A DNA stretch of 64,000 bases. Source: Gammaproteobacteria bacterium. GTDB lineage: Bacteria; Pseudomonadota; Gammaproteobacteria; Pseudomonadales; Azotimanducaceae. The notes below the pieces were generated by a model. It was not told the origin of the DNA and made no database searches. It saw only the letters and a program-made list of their open reading frames with translations. The stretch covers positions 16,091-80,090 of the forward strand of contig JAPPGK010000074.1 in assembly GCA_028821405.1 (NCBI GenBank). The letters run 5' to 3'. Position numbers and translations under genes: made by a program. Below are positions 25,784 to 35,833 of this stretch, in pieces (the stretch's first letter is position 1; every line of letters begins with the position of its first letter).

Positions 25784-27208
25784 GTGTCCATATTCAACCC
25801 AACCGTCTTTGTCGTCGTCCTGCTCGTGGTGCTGGCCGTGGTCGCTTCGATCGCGGCGATGCGCCGTATCAAGACCTGTCCATCGGACAGGATCCTGGTC
25901 AAGTTCGGCCAGGTCGGCGGCGACCGCATGGCGAAGGCCATCCACGGCGGCACCACCTTCGTCGTGCCCGTGATCCAGGGCTTCCGCTACCTGGATCTGA
26001 CGCCGATGACCGTGGACATCGACCTCCGCGGCGCACTCTCCAAGCAGAACATCCGGGTCAACGTGCCGTCCCGGTTCACCTTCGGCATCGGCACCATTCC
26101 GGAGTTGATGAACAACGCCGCCGAGCGCCTGCTCTCGCTGGATACGCGCCAGATCGAGGACACCGCCAAGGACATCATCTACGGCCAACTGCGGGCCACC
26201 ATCGCCATGATGGATATCGAGGAGATCAACGGCGACCGCGAGAAGTTCGAATCCCGGGTGCTTGAGAACATCGAGTCCGAGTTGATGAAGATCGGATTGC
26301 GCCTGATCAACGTCAACATCTCCGATATCACCGACGAGTCGGGCTATATCGAAGCGCTCGGCCAACGGGCCGCGGCCGAAGCCATCAACAAGGCCAAGGT
26401 GCAGGTGGCGCAGCAGGAACGCGACGGCGCCGTCGGTTCGGCACAGGCCGAGCAGGAGCAACGCATCAGCGTCGCCGACGCCAATGCGAAGGCGGTCACC
26501 GGCGAGAACCAGGCCAAGGCCGTGGAAGCGTCATCCCAAGCTGATCTGCGGGAAGCCCAGGCCGAAGCCAAGCGCCGGGGCGATGCCGCCGAAGCGGTCA
26601 AGTCGGCCGCAGCCGAGCAGGAAGGCTACGCCGCCGAACAGGATGCCGAGGTCGCAAGGGCAGAACGCGACCGCGCGACCGAATACGCCAACATCGTCGT
26701 ACCTGCGGAAATCGAGCGCGACCGGGTACGCACCGAGGCGGAAGGCGAGAAACAGAAGGAGGTTCTCGCCGGCGAGGCGGAAGGCGAAGCGATGCGCGCG
26801 AAACTCGCCGGTGAAGCCGAAGGCCGTATGGAGATCCTCACCAAGATGGCCGACGGCTTCCGCGAAATCGTCGAAGCTGCGGTCGGCGATCCCGACAAGG
26901 CCGCGCGGTTGATGATTGTCGACAAGCTGGAGGAGATCGCCAAGGTTCAGGCCAGCGCGATCAGCAACATCGACTTCGAGAAGGTGGTGGTCTACGACGG
27001 TGGCAATGGCGACACCGTGGGCAACTTTCTCGGCGGCCTGACGAAGGCACTGCCGCCGTTCCACGAAGTGGCCAAGATGGCCGGCATCGAATTGCCGGAG
27101 TTCCTGGGCGAGATGTCCAAAGAGGGCGGCCCGGCGAAGGTGCGCCTCGCCATCGAGAAAAACCCGGGCGGGACGGAGGCAACGGTCTCGACCGACAAGC
27201 CATCGTAG
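25784..27208 (+). CDS. Flotillin-like SPFH/band-7 protein (YqiK/FloT type)
   Basis: A 474-residue protein. One N-terminal membrane anchor (VFVVVLLVVLAVVASIAAM) precedes an SPFH domain (residues 40-190, with RILVKFGQVGGDRMAK and GLRLINVNISDITDESGYI). A long Ala/Glu/Lys/Arg coiled coil (residues 190-370) has the flotillin EA-rich repeats (AEGEAMRAKLAGEAEG). These proteins form membrane scaffolds. The start is GTG 25784 with AGGGGA ahead. It pairs with the upstream NfeD-like gene, an arrangement known from yqiJK and yuaFG; a hairpin follows the stop. Confidence 0.92.
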   Translation: MSIFNPTVFVVVLLVVLAVVASIAAMRRIKTCPSDRILVKFGQVGGDRMAKAIHGGTTFVVPVIQGFRYLDLTPMTVDIDLRGALSKQNIRVNVPSRFTFGIGTIPELMNNAAERLLSLDTRQIEDTAKDIIYGQLRATIAMMDIEEINGDREKFESRVLENIESELMKIGLRLINVNISDITDESGYIEALGQRAAAEAINKAKVQVAQQERDGAVGSAQAEQEQRISVADANAKAVTGENQAKAVEASSQADLREAQAEAKRRGDAAEAVKSAAAEQEGYAAEQDAEVARAERDRATEYANIVVPAEIERDRVRTEAEGEKQKEVLAGEAEGEAMRAKLAGEAEGRMEILTKMADGFREIVEAAVGDPDKAARLMIVDKLEEIAKVQASAISNIDFEKVVVYDGGNGDTVGNFLGGLTKALPPFHEVAKMAGIELPEFLGEMSKEGGPAKVRLAIEKNPGGTEATVSTDKPS

Positions 27209-27246
27209 GGGCGACCCTATCGTGCCCGAAGGGCGCACGGTCGCCC
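27209..27246. terminator. Nested hairpin after the flotillin gene, REP-like
   Basis: GGGCGACC pairs with GGTCGCCC, enclosing a second stem GTGCCC/GGGCGCAC with loop GAA. It begins one base after the stop codon. There is no T tract. A related GTAGGGGCAACC...GGTCGCCC sequence recurs at 54694-54720, so it may be a small dispersed repeat serving as a transcript end. Confidence 0.5.
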
Positions 27247-27307
27247 GTGGCGGACACCGCAGCAGCTTGGGCAAGGGACGGGACATCGCCGTCGGACGCA
27301 CCGGCGG

Positions 27308-27652
27308 ATGACTCGACGGATTCACGGCGTCGACGTGGCGGGTCTCGACGTCGACTCCGAGACGCGTTGCAGGCACTACGCCGGACGCACGGATGTCATC
27401 GCGATCAAGTTCAAGTGCTGCGACACCTGGTACCCGTGCATCGACTGCCACCGGGTGCTGGCCGACCACGAGCCGGCAGTCTGGCCCGTCGGCGAACACG
27501 ACGAGCCTGCCGTGCTGTGCGGGGTCTGCGGAACCCGGCTCGGAATCGCCGTTTACTTAAACGGCGATTCGTCGTGCCCGAGTTGCGGTGCGGGCTTCAA
27601 TCCCGGGTGTAAGCTGCACCAACATCTCTACTTCGAGACCGACCGTGGCTGA
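27308..27652 (+). CDS. CHY zinc-finger protein
   Basis: A 114-residue protein with the CHY-type zinc-binding array: TRCRHYAGRTDVIAIKFKCC, then YPCIDCHRVLADHE, LCGVCGTRL and SSCPSCGAGFNPGCKLHQHLYF. The Cys/His spacing fits the bacterial CHY domain, which binds three zinc ions. In eukaryotes the domain occurs in ubiquitin ligases; its bacterial role is unknown. Its last eight bases overlap the start of hyuA, so it is the first gene of a three-gene operon. Confidence 0.85.
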   Translation: MTRRIHGVDVAGLDVDSETRCRHYAGRTDVIAIKFKCCDTWYPCIDCHRVLADHEPAVWPVGEHDEPAVLCGVCGTRLGIAVYLNGDSSCPSCGAGFNPGCKLHQHLYFETDRG

Positions 27653-29675
27653 CCGTTTGGCCGTGGACATCGGCGGCACGTTTACCGACGTCGTGTTGGA
27701 GACTGACCGCCGTCACGTGACCACGAAGGTTCTGACGACCCACGCCGAGCCCGCCGACGGCGTGATGAGCGGCTTGGCCCAGGTTCTGGACCAAGCGGGC
27801 ACGGACCCCGGCGCGATCGACGTGGTTCTGCACGGAACGACCCTCGCCACGAATGCCTTGATCGAGCGGCGGGGTGCGAAAACGGTGCTCGTCACCACCG
27901 AGGGCCATCGCGACGTGCTCGAGATGGCCTTCGAGAATCGCTTCGAGCAGTACGACGTGAACATCGACAGGCCGGAGCCCCTGGTGCCCCGGCGTTGGCG
28001 ATTGACGGTGCCCGAGCGCATGGACGCGTCCGGCGAAGTTTTGACGCCGTTGGATCGGGCCGCCGTCGAGGGGTTGGTGCCGCGGCTTGTCGAAGAGGGC
28101 GTTGAGAGCATCGCCGTGGGTTTCCTGCACGGCTATGCGAATCCGACCCACGAACGCCTGGTGCGCGATGTTCTCGGGGCCGCCATGCCGGATCTCTCGG
28201 TCACCTTGGCGAGCGACGTGTGTCCGGAGATTCGGGAGTTCGAGCGCTTCTCCACGGCTTGCGCCAACGCCTACGTCAAGCCGCTCATGTCGCGCTACCT
28301 GGCGGACCTACGGGACCGTCTCAATGCCTTGGGCGTTCGTTGCCCGTTTCTGATGATGACCTCCGGTGGCGGGTTGTGCTCGGTGGAGACCGCACGGGAG
28401 TTTCCGATCCGGCTCGTGGAGTCAGGTCCCGCCGGCGGTGCGATCCTCGCGGCGCAAATCGCGGCGGACCTGAAGCTTCCTCGTGTCGTTTCGCTGGACA
28501 TGGGTGGCACCACGGCCAAAATCTGCCTGATCGACGACGGCGAACCGCTGCTGTCCCGGTCCTTCGAGGTGGATCGCAGCTACCGGTTCAAGAAGGGCAG
28601 CGGCCTGCCGGTGCGAATCCCGGTCGTCGAAATGGTCGAGATCGGCGCCGGCGGCGGTTCGCTCGCCTCGGTGGATCGCCTGGGCCGGATCCAGGTCGGT
28701 CCGCAGAGCGCCGGCTCGGAACCGGGGCCGGCCTGCTATGGTCGAGGTGGCACCCACGCCACCGTTACCGATGCCGACGTTGTGCTGGACAGGCTCGACC
28801 CGACCCGGTTCGCCGGGGGCACGCTGCATCTCGATGTCGACGCGGCGCGGGCCGTTGTCGAGGCCGATGTCGCCCAGCGTTGGGCGAGTGCCGATGACGG
28901 CGTCTCCGAGGCAGCCGATGCCATTGCCGAGGTGGTGGACGAGAACATGGCTGCGGCGGCCCGCGCCCACGCGGCGGAGTGGGGAAAGGAAATCGCCTCC
29001 CGAACCCTGATCGCCTTCGGCGGCGCGGCGCCGATCCATGCCGCGAACATCGCCGACAAGCTCGAGCTCGACGCCGTCCTGGTACCCCCCGCCGCAGGCG
29101 TGGGCTCGGCAGTCGGTTTTCTCGCCGCACCCGTGTCCTACGAAGTCGTGCGCAGCCGCTACCTGCGCCTCTCGGTCTTCGATCGAGATGTCATGGACGA
29201 AGTCATGGCCGACATGCGGGCCGAGGCCGAAGCCGTGGTGGGTCCGGTCGCCCTGGGCGAACTGTTCGAGATCCGACGAGCCTACATGCGCTATGTCGGC
29301 CAGGGCTTCGAGATCGCGGTGCCCGTCGAGGAAAGCACGGCCGAGGGTCTGCGGCGAGCCTTCGACGGAGCCTACGAGCAACTCTACGGTCGCTTGATAC
29401 CTGGGCTGGACGTCGAGGTGCTGAGTTGGACGCTGACCCTTCTTGCCGGGCGCGAGGGCCTTAAGACCCATGTTTCGTCCCCCGATGCTATGTCCACCGG
29501 CTGCGCCGCTACGCCAGGCAACGACTCCCGCGTCGCCCGCCAGGATCTCTCCGTCGGCGACCCGGTCGTCGGACCGGTCGCCATTGTCGAAGACCAGACG
29601 ACCACGGTCGTTCCCGCCGGGTTCGAAGCGCGCGTCGACAGGTACGGCAATGTCATACTGCGACGTTCACCATGA
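27645..29675 (+). CDS. hyuA: Hydantoinase/oxoprolinase subunit A
   Basis: A 676-residue ATP-dependent amidohydrolase subunit. ATPase motifs are AVDIGGTFTDVVLETD at the N-terminus and SLDMGGTTAKICLIDDG near residue 285; a glycine loop EIGAGGGSLASVD follows. With HyuB it would open a cyclic amide such as 5-oxoproline or a hydantoin using ATP; acetone-carboxylase-type chemistry is possible for relatives with a third subunit. The GTG at 27645 is chosen as start because the protein then begins right at the first beta strand and overlaps the zinc-finger gene by eight bases. Its stop overlaps the hyuB ATG. Confidence 0.9.
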   Translation: MADRLAVDIGGTFTDVVLETDRRHVTTKVLTTHAEPADGVMSGLAQVLDQAGTDPGAIDVVLHGTTLATNALIERRGAKTVLVTTEGHRDVLEMAFENRFEQYDVNIDRPEPLVPRRWRLTVPERMDASGEVLTPLDRAAVEGLVPRLVEEGVESIAVGFLHGYANPTHERLVRDVLGAAMPDLSVTLASDVCPEIREFERFSTACANAYVKPLMSRYLADLRDRLNALGVRCPFLMMTSGGGLCSVETAREFPIRLVESGPAGGAILAAQIAADLKLPRVVSLDMGGTTAKICLIDDGEPLLSRSFEVDRSYRFKKGSGLPVRIPVVEMVEIGAGGGSLASVDRLGRIQVGPQSAGSEPGPACYGRGGTHATVTDADVVLDRLDPTRFAGGTLHLDVDAARAVVEADVAQRWASADDGVSEAADAIAEVVDENMAAAARAHAAEWGKEIASRTLIAFGGAAPIHAANIADKLELDAVLVPPAAGVGSAVGFLAAPVSYEVVRSRYLRLSVFDRDVMDEVMADMRAEAEAVVGPVALGELFEIRRAYMRYVGQGFEIAVPVEESTAEGLRRAFDGAYEQLYGRLIPGLDVEVLSWTLTLLAGREGLKTHVSSPDAMSTGCAATPGNDSRVARQDLSVGDPVVGPVAIVEDQTTTVVPAGFEARVDRYGNVILRRSP

Positions 29676-31276
29676 GCAACATCCGCGATCAACTGGTCTG
29701 GAACCGCCTGCTGGCCATCGTCGAGGAGCAGGCGCAGACGCTGATGCGCACGGCGTTTTCGGCCGTGGTCCGCGAGGCGGGCGACCTCTCGGCGGGCGTA
29801 TTCGATACCACGGGCGCCATGCTCGCCCAGGCGGTCACCGGCACCCCGGGCCATGTCAACGCCATGGCCGCGAGCGTCGGCAAGTTTCTCGCCCGCTACC
29901 CGCTGGTCGAGCTTGCTCCGGGCGACGTGCTGTTGACCAACGACCCGTGGGACGGCACCGGGCACCTCAACGACTTCACCGTGGTGACGCCGGTGTTCAG
30001 GAACGAACGCCCGGTGGCGCTCTTCGCCGCTACCAGCCACATCGCCGATGTCGGCGGCCGCGGCTTCGGGCCCGATGCAGGCGAAGTCTTCGAGGAGGGG
30101 CTCCGCGTGCCGATCATGAAGCTCTTCGACCAGGGCAGGCTTGACGATTCGCTCATGCGGCTCGTCGCGGCCAACGTCCGGGATCCGGTGGTGGCGGAAG
30201 GAGACCTCTATTCCCTGACGGCGTGCAACCGCAACGGCGGCGAACAGCTCCTGAAAGCCATGCGGGATTTCGACCTCGACGAACTCGACGGCGTAGGGCA
30301 GTGGATCATCGACACTTCTCGCACCGCCATGCGCGACGAGATCCGGGGTCTGCGCGATGGTGTCTACTGCAGGGAAATGACCGTCGATGGCTACGACGAA
30401 CCCATCGAGGTGTCGTGCGCCCTCACCATCGCGGGCGACGCCATCGAGGTCGACTTCGCGGGTTCGTCGGGTCTTTCCGCATTCGGCATCAACGTGCCGT
30501 TGAACTACACCGAGGCCTATGCCTCCTTCGGCGTCCGCTGTGTCGTCGGCAACGATATCCCCAACAACGCGGGATCGCTGGAACCCGTCACGGTGCGAGC
30601 GCCGGCCGGGAGCATCCTGAACGCCGAACCCCCGGCGGCGGTATCCGCACGCCACGCATTGGGGCAGATGTTGCCGGACGTGGTGCTCGGCTGTCTGGAC
30701 CAGGCGATCCCGGGGGTCGTTCCCGCAGAGGGAGCTTCCTGCATCTGGAATCCTGTGTTGCGAAACCTGGCGACTGCCGGCGGCAACTTCACCAACGCAC
30801 CCTTCGTCATCAATCCGATCTTCAACGGCGGTACCGGTGCCCGCGCCACGAAGGACGGGTTGTCGACCACCGCCTTCCCCTCGGGTGTCCGGACGACCCC
30901 CACGGAGGTTAACGAAGTGACGGCGCCGTTGATCATCCAGCGCCGGGAATACCGCCCCGGATCAGGAGGCGAAGGGAAACACCGGGGCGGGCTCGGTCAG
31001 ACCATCGAGATCGCCCACGCGGAAGGCGCCCCGTTCGTGATTTCGAAGATGTTCGAGCGGATTCGCCATCCGGCCCGCGGGCGTCGCGGCGGTGGATCCG
31101 GTGCGCCGGGTCGCGTCTACATCAAGGGCGGCGAGGAACTGCGCGGCAAAGGGCAGGATGTCGTCCCGCCGGGTGCCACCTTGGTGATGGAGACGCCCGG
31201 CGGGGGTGGAATGGGGATACCTGCGCAACGCGACCCCGCCGCCGCGGACCTGGACGAGGAAGCCGGGTTGGTGTAG
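29672..31276 (+). CDS. hyuB: Hydantoinase/oxoprolinase subunit B
   Basis: A 534-residue HyuB-family protein: DVLLTNDPWDGTGHLNDFTVVTPVF near residue 90, DVGGRGFGPDAGEVFEEGLRVP near 130, NVPLNYTEAY and the conserved YRPGSGGEGKHRGGLGQTIEI near 430. It forms the catalytic complex with HyuA, encoded directly upstream with an ATGA overlap. The pair has no permease or racemase beside it, so the substrate stays open. It is the last gene before an AT-rich intergenic region. Confidence 0.9.
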   Translation: MSNIRDQLVWNRLLAIVEEQAQTLMRTAFSAVVREAGDLSAGVFDTTGAMLAQAVTGTPGHVNAMAASVGKFLARYPLVELAPGDVLLTNDPWDGTGHLNDFTVVTPVFRNERPVALFAATSHIADVGGRGFGPDAGEVFEEGLRVPIMKLFDQGRLDDSLMRLVAANVRDPVVAEGDLYSLTACNRNGGEQLLKAMRDFDLDELDGVGQWIIDTSRTAMRDEIRGLRDGVYCREMTVDGYDEPIEVSCALTIAGDAIEVDFAGSSGLSAFGINVPLNYTEAYASFGVRCVVGNDIPNNAGSLEPVTVRAPAGSILNAEPPAAVSARHALGQMLPDVVLGCLDQAIPGVVPAEGASCIWNPVLRNLATAGGNFTNAPFVINPIFNGGTGARATKDGLSTTAFPSGVRTTPTEVNEVTAPLIIQRREYRPGSGGEGKHRGGLGQTIEIAHAEGAPFVISKMFERIRHPARGRRGGGSGAPGRVYIKGGEELRGKGQDVVPPGATLVMETPGGGGMGIPAQRDPAAADLDEEAGLV

Positions 31277-31340
31277 GCGGCCGATTCGCGGTGCTTCGGG
31301 TATTCCCGGCACCCTGTGGTCAATCCCGCCGGTCAGTTCG

Positions 31341-31396
31341 TGAAAAAATATAAACAAAACAATAACTTATGTTAATATCTTGGTTCGCCATATAGG
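31341..31396. other. AT-rich island in GC-rich DNA
   Basis: About 56 bases are nearly all A/T, including TTATGTTAATATCT and CCATATAGG, in a window that is otherwise strongly GC-rich. The whole gap 31277-31625 has no convincing gene. The island could be a promoter, a replication- or partition-related site for the nearby ParB-like gene, or the scar of an insertion. Confidence 0.55.
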
Positions 31397-31507
31397 AATG
31401 AGTGCGCCGATCCTGGCGGTCAATGCGACTCCATGCGCCCTATCGCGTGGGATCTGGGCGCCCGACTCGTCGGCAACGCGTGGGCGACTCCAGTAGCTCG
31501 TCGCAAG

Positions 31508-31535
31508 CGTTTTGTTGCGCATGCACAACAAAACG
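31508..31535. repeat. 28-base near-perfect palindrome
   Basis: CGTTTTGTTG and CAACAAAACG are perfectly paired arms of ten bases. The eight bases between (CGCATGCA) continue the symmetry around GCATGC with a single mismatched pair. It lies 91 bases from the stop codon of the ParB-like gene. It could be an operator, a protein-binding centromere-like site or a transcription terminator stem. Confidence 0.6.
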
Positions 31536-31625
31536 GGGTAGCTGGCGAGCGGGCGATACCGGTGCGGTGGCGAGCTGCCATTCGCACTCGGTGGCTGGGC
31601 AACCCCATCCAAATGCGTTGATCGG

Positions 31626-32774
31626 CTAGCGTCGCTTGCTGGAGGGATCCGCCTCGGTACCGCCTACCGCCGCTAGGATAGCCGCCTCCCAGCCTTTGGG
31701 CTGCGTGCGGAGGATGTCGGCCGCGGCCGCGCAGTGCCAGCGGTCCCACTTGAGACCGCACGTCTGCGCCGCAGTCCAGACGCACCCTTCGAGCCAAGCG
31801 CGGTGGGCGTCCTTGGCGTCTTCCGACGAGAGCAGGGACACGAGGCGGCGACCGAGACGAATCCGGGCGGCGGGGGCCGTCTCCTCGGCGAGCAGCGTCT
31901 CGACCTGCTCGGCTAGCTCCGCACGCTGGGCCAGCGTCTGCTGGTGGGGCCGGACGCGGACCAGCCAGCCGCCGTCCAGCTGGCGCTCAATCCGGGCGGT
32001 GACCGGGCCGGTACCGTCGCGGCGGCGCTCGTACAGCGTTTGGCGACCGCCCACCGGGGCGTTCTCGTCGAATAGGACCTTGTGGAGCGCGTTGGCGGGA
32101 ACTTCGCCAGGGACCAGATGCTCGGCACGACGTCTCGCCCGGTCATACGCGTCGGGGTCGGCGCATGCTTCGGCGAGGCGGTCTGCGGACCGTCCGGAGA
32201 AATCGTGCATTACCGGCTGCACGATACGCGCGAGCCACTGGTCGCCGAAAAGCACGGTGGCATTGCGGACGGCACGCGATACAGTGCCCCGGTGGCAGCC
32301 GATCTCGTCGGCCAGCGCCGATTGGTTCTTGAACACGCCCGCGTCGAGCATGGCCTTCCATTGTGCCGCGTTCTCGAGCGGCGATATTCCCTCGGTCCAC
32401 TCGTTCTCGCCATGCATGAGGGTTGCACAGCGCGCATCGGGGAACGAGGAGTCGCGCACCTCGGCGTTCCAAGCAACGCCGGCACGGCGGCACGCCTCGA
32501 GACGCCGTACACCGAAGATGACCTCGGCTAGGTGGGTATCGCCCGGTGGCAGGCGGCGTGCGAGTCCAGGGTGCTGCTGACCGTCGCGGCGGATCGACAG
32601 AGCCAGCGCGTCGAGCGACTCGTCGTCCATGCCGGATCCGCAGCGGTTGTGGAAACGCCATGGTCTTACCTGATCGGGATCAAACGCCTCTATCCGCACG
32701 TGCCTGGCCGTGCCCCTCGGAGACGGGGGCAGGTGGTCAGGCGGCGGGGATCCGGATTTGGTGCGGTCGGTCAC
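31626..32774 (-). CDS. ParB-like nuclease/partition family protein, orphan
   Basis: A 382-residue protein. The N-terminal ParB/sulfiredoxin-like domain shows DQVRPWRFHNRC, LALSIRRDGQQHPGLARRL and AEVIFGVRRLEACRRAG, the last replacing the usual G-E-R-R-x-R-A motif. GENEWTEGISPLENA and a helix-turn-helix (NQSALADEIGCHRGTVSRAVRNA) follow, in the KorB/RepB manner. The C-terminal third is unfamiliar. The start is GTG 32774. No parA partner is adjacent, which is unusual for a partition system. A plasmid- or island-derived regulator, or a ParB-type CTPase with another role, fits best. Confidence 0.75.
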   Translation of the reverse strand: MTDRTKSGSPPPDHLPPSPRGTARHVRIEAFDPDQVRPWRFHNRCGSGMDDESLDALALSIRRDGQQHPGLARRLPPGDTHLAEVIFGVRRLEACRRAGVAWNAEVRDSSFPDARCATLMHGENEWTEGISPLENAAQWKAMLDAGVFKNQSALADEIGCHRGTVSRAVRNATVLFGDQWLARIVQPVMHDFSGRSADRLAEACADPDAYDRARRRAEHLVPGEVPANALHKVLFDENAPVGGRQTLYERRRDGTGPVTARIERQLDGGWLVRVRPHQQTLAQRAELAEQVETLLAEETAPAARIRLGRRLVSLLSSEDAKDAHRAWLEGCVWTAAQTCGLKWDRWHCAAAADILRTQPKGWEAAILAAVGGTEADPSSKRR

Positions 32775-32893
32775 TGGGCCATGGCTCGGCTTGTGGCTGG
32801 GGTGATGCGTGTGTCCTCGGCGATGCGATGCTACTGGATTCGGGGATCACGGGGAAGGTGGTGTTGCAGTCGAGGACCCGTGTGGCTCCATCG

Positions 32894-35687
32894 CTAATCA
32901 GGGAACTCCTTGAGTGGGGCCGCTACCAGGCCGAGGCGACGGGCTCGGGCGACTGCGTCCAGGCGGTCGCCCGCGCCAAGTTTGCGGTAGATGCGCCGGA
33001 TGTGGTAGCGCACCCCGGCGACCGTCAGCCCAAGGCGCTCTGCAATCTCGCCGTCGCGCAAGGCCTCGAGCATGCCCAGCACCTCGAGTTCCCGCTGGGT
33101 GAAGCCGCTGGGCGGCGTCGGTCCCTGAGCGGTCGTGGAGAACGGCTAAGAGCCGCTCTGCAGGCACGGAAATGGCCGTCGGTGGATCGCTCTGAAGCAA
33201 TGCTGCGAGCGCCGGGGCGCACGCGTCGTGTTCCCGGACGACGGCTCGGGTGTAGCCGGTCTGTGCGAAGAGACGGACGAGGTCCACCGCGTGCGGTGCT
33301 GTCGGCGCACCCTCCTGTCGTTCGACGCGCACGGCAAGCGTGAGGGCGCGCATCTGGGTCCGGCGCAGGCCGGCATCCGCCGCCGCTTCGAGAAACCGGG
33401 CGGCAAAGCGGCGGGCGGCGTCCAACCGACCAGCCGCCAGGTGCAGCCGGAACCTCGCACACGAGAACGACTCCATCTCGCGCCACGTCTGTCCGTCCCG
33501 GTCGAGGCAGCCTTCGTCGTCCTCTGGCAGCGCGGCGAGCAGCCATGTGCGTTCGGCTTCGACGAGTCGGCCAGCGTCTGCGAGCAGCGACACAGTTTGC
33601 GATGCCAAATAGCGCTCGATTACGGCTAGACCGCCAGCCTCCGCGAAGCCACGCATCCTGTCGACTGTGGCGAGCGCCGAGTCGAAGCCTTGTGCAAGCG
33701 AGAGTTCGATGGCGACGCCACTCGCTGCAGCGTAGGCGGGAATAGGGCTGCCGCAGGCGACAACTGCGTCGAGACTACGCGTGGCGGCGTCGGGGTCGAT
33801 GGCCCGGTTCCGTTCAAGATCGAGTTCCCGCCTGTGAACATCGACGAAGACCGACGGGGCTGGGTCGCGGACGAAATGCGCCCGAGCGGTTCGGCGAGCG
33901 TTCGCGTAGGAGGCCTCCGCGGCTGCGGGGCGGCCTTGGGCAAAAGCGACCTCGCCTTTGTGCAGTTCAACGAACATGGCCAGGTACGAGTCCCTCGCGG
34001 TAGCCCGTAGCGCCTGTTCGGCATGTTCGAGTGCCGTGTCGAATCGAGCCCGCATCTGGTCGGAAATGAAAAGCCCGAGTTCGAGAGTACCGCGCATCAG
34101 GGGGTCGAGATCGGTCGCGGCGAGATGCTGCCTATAGTCTCTAAGCGTGGCCCGGTAGAGCGACCCGTCGAGGCGTTCGCCGCCGTTGAGGCAAAACAAA
34201 CCTCGCACGATGGCGTCGTCGAGTGCAAGCTCGTGGTCGGAAGCGGACTCGGCGATGTGGGCGGCTGCGGCGCGGTAGGTTCGGCGTGCCTTATCGAGCC
34301 GACCGGCGAAAAGGTCCACGACGCAGTGAGCGAGCGCGAGGCGTGGATTCGTTTCCGTCACTTCGGCGGTCAGGAATCGGTTCGCAGCCTGGAGCCGGAT
34401 GAGGCCCTCGCTCAGCCACAGCCGCATGCCGCCGGCATCGAGGAGGATCTCGCCGGCGAGGGCGGGATCGCCCGCCTCGCTAGCGTGGCGCATGGCGGCG
34501 ACGAAATCGCCCCGACGGCGTAGGGCTAGCGCGAGCCGCCGATGGACGTCGCGGAGGCGCTCGGGAGAATCCTGCGACTGCCGCTTCGTGCAGTAACGCC
34601 GGATTAGCGGGTGCAGTGTCCAGGTTTCGGTCCCTGCGATGCGAACCGACTGAAGTAGTCCGCGAACGGCGGGCATCGCATCGATCCGGTCCTTGAGGCC
34701 GGTGCCATCGAGAACCTCGTCGAGCAGTTCGGCGTCTGCCTGCTCGAAGAGGCCGAGGTCGAGAAGCAGTTCTCGGTCCGCGCGAGAGATTCCGCGCCAG
34801 AGCCGGGATTCGAGCCAGTTCCCTACGATCTGCCGAGTCTCGCCGTCGCCTCCGGCGTCGCGTTCCATCTGCAGGATGCGGAGCGCGAACGGCCAGCCGC
34901 GCGAGTCGCGCATCGCCGCGTCGAGCTGACGCCGTGAAAGCCCGGCGTCGAAGAAACGGGCAACGTCAGACTTCCCGAAGCGCAATCGCTCGGCGTTGAA
35001 CACCGACGCACGGCGTTCGAGCACCGGGGAGGCGATGTCGAGCGTGGCCGGTAGTTCGCGGCATGCGACGGCCACATGGAGGTTTGCCGGCGCGTGAGTC
35101 AGGAGAAACCCGATGAGGGCGTGCGAGCCCGGATCCGCGACCCGCTCGAGCTCGTCGAGTGCCAATACGCACGGTCCGTCGTGCCGGGCGACCGCGTCGA
35201 GGACCAGTGCGGTCCGGTTTGGGTGTGCGGCGTAGTGGCCAGTCCCCTCCTCGCGATCAAGCAGATCAACACCGGCGGCTTGGAGGGCGAGAGTCAGGTA
35301 TGCGTCGAGGACGTGTGGCACATCCTGGATGTCCAATGACAGCCAGGCCGTAAGAACGCCTTGTGCCCTTAGGCTGCGGCATGACTCCGCGAGCAAGGTA
35401 GTCTTACCGAATCCTCCCGGCGCGTGCAGGATCGTGAGCGGACGTGCCGTCGGCCGGACGGCGGCGAGCAGCGTGGCCCGTTCGACGTACCCGGGCACCC
35501 GGTCAGGTACGGTGACCCTTGTGCGCAGGAGCCATGGCGGCATCGCGAAATCGTCGAGGTGGGACTGCCGCCCCGCCGGTTCCGCTGTGTTGTCGGCGTT
35601 AGAGGTGAGCGCCACGGAAATGGTCTCTGACGTTGCTCCTGCTGACCCGATTCTACCCTTGGTCGCCGCTTCGGTCTTGGCGACCAC
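32894..35687 (-). pseudogene. MalT-type LuxR regulator with a frameshift before the HTH
   Basis: The first frame gives a 929-residue protein: a short leader, WLLRTRVTVPDRVPGYVERA, Walker A APGGFGKTTLL, Walker B CVLALDELERV, a winged-helix region and a long TPR-like array. This is the LAL/MalT layout. Near its end the frame turns to low-complexity Arg/Gly sequence, while the neighbouring frame supplies GFTQRELEVLGMLEA, GEIAERLGLTVAGVRYHIRRIYRKLG and a stop at 32894. That second frame has a TAG at 33146-33148, so the shift lies between about 33110 and 33146. The regulator as sequenced would lack its DNA-binding domain. Decay, a recent mutation or an assembly error all fit. The start is GTG 35687. 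Confidence 0.8.
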
Positions 35688-35833
35688 TGCGCGTAGCGAT
35701 AGTTGCCACGAAAGAGACCACTATCACAGTGATAGCCGACAGAACAGTCGCGAATCTGACCGATGTGGCTGAAGTCACCCCGGGCGCCGGCATGGCCAAG
35801 GATGGCGAGTCGGGCTTCACGCGCGAGCACCCG

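Noticed and set aside
31341..31535. Integron attC site or CRISPR-like structure
   Set aside because: The palindrome has no R'/R'' core pair (GTTRRRY/RYYYAAC) at its ends, no cassette or integrase is near, and the sequence is not repeated.
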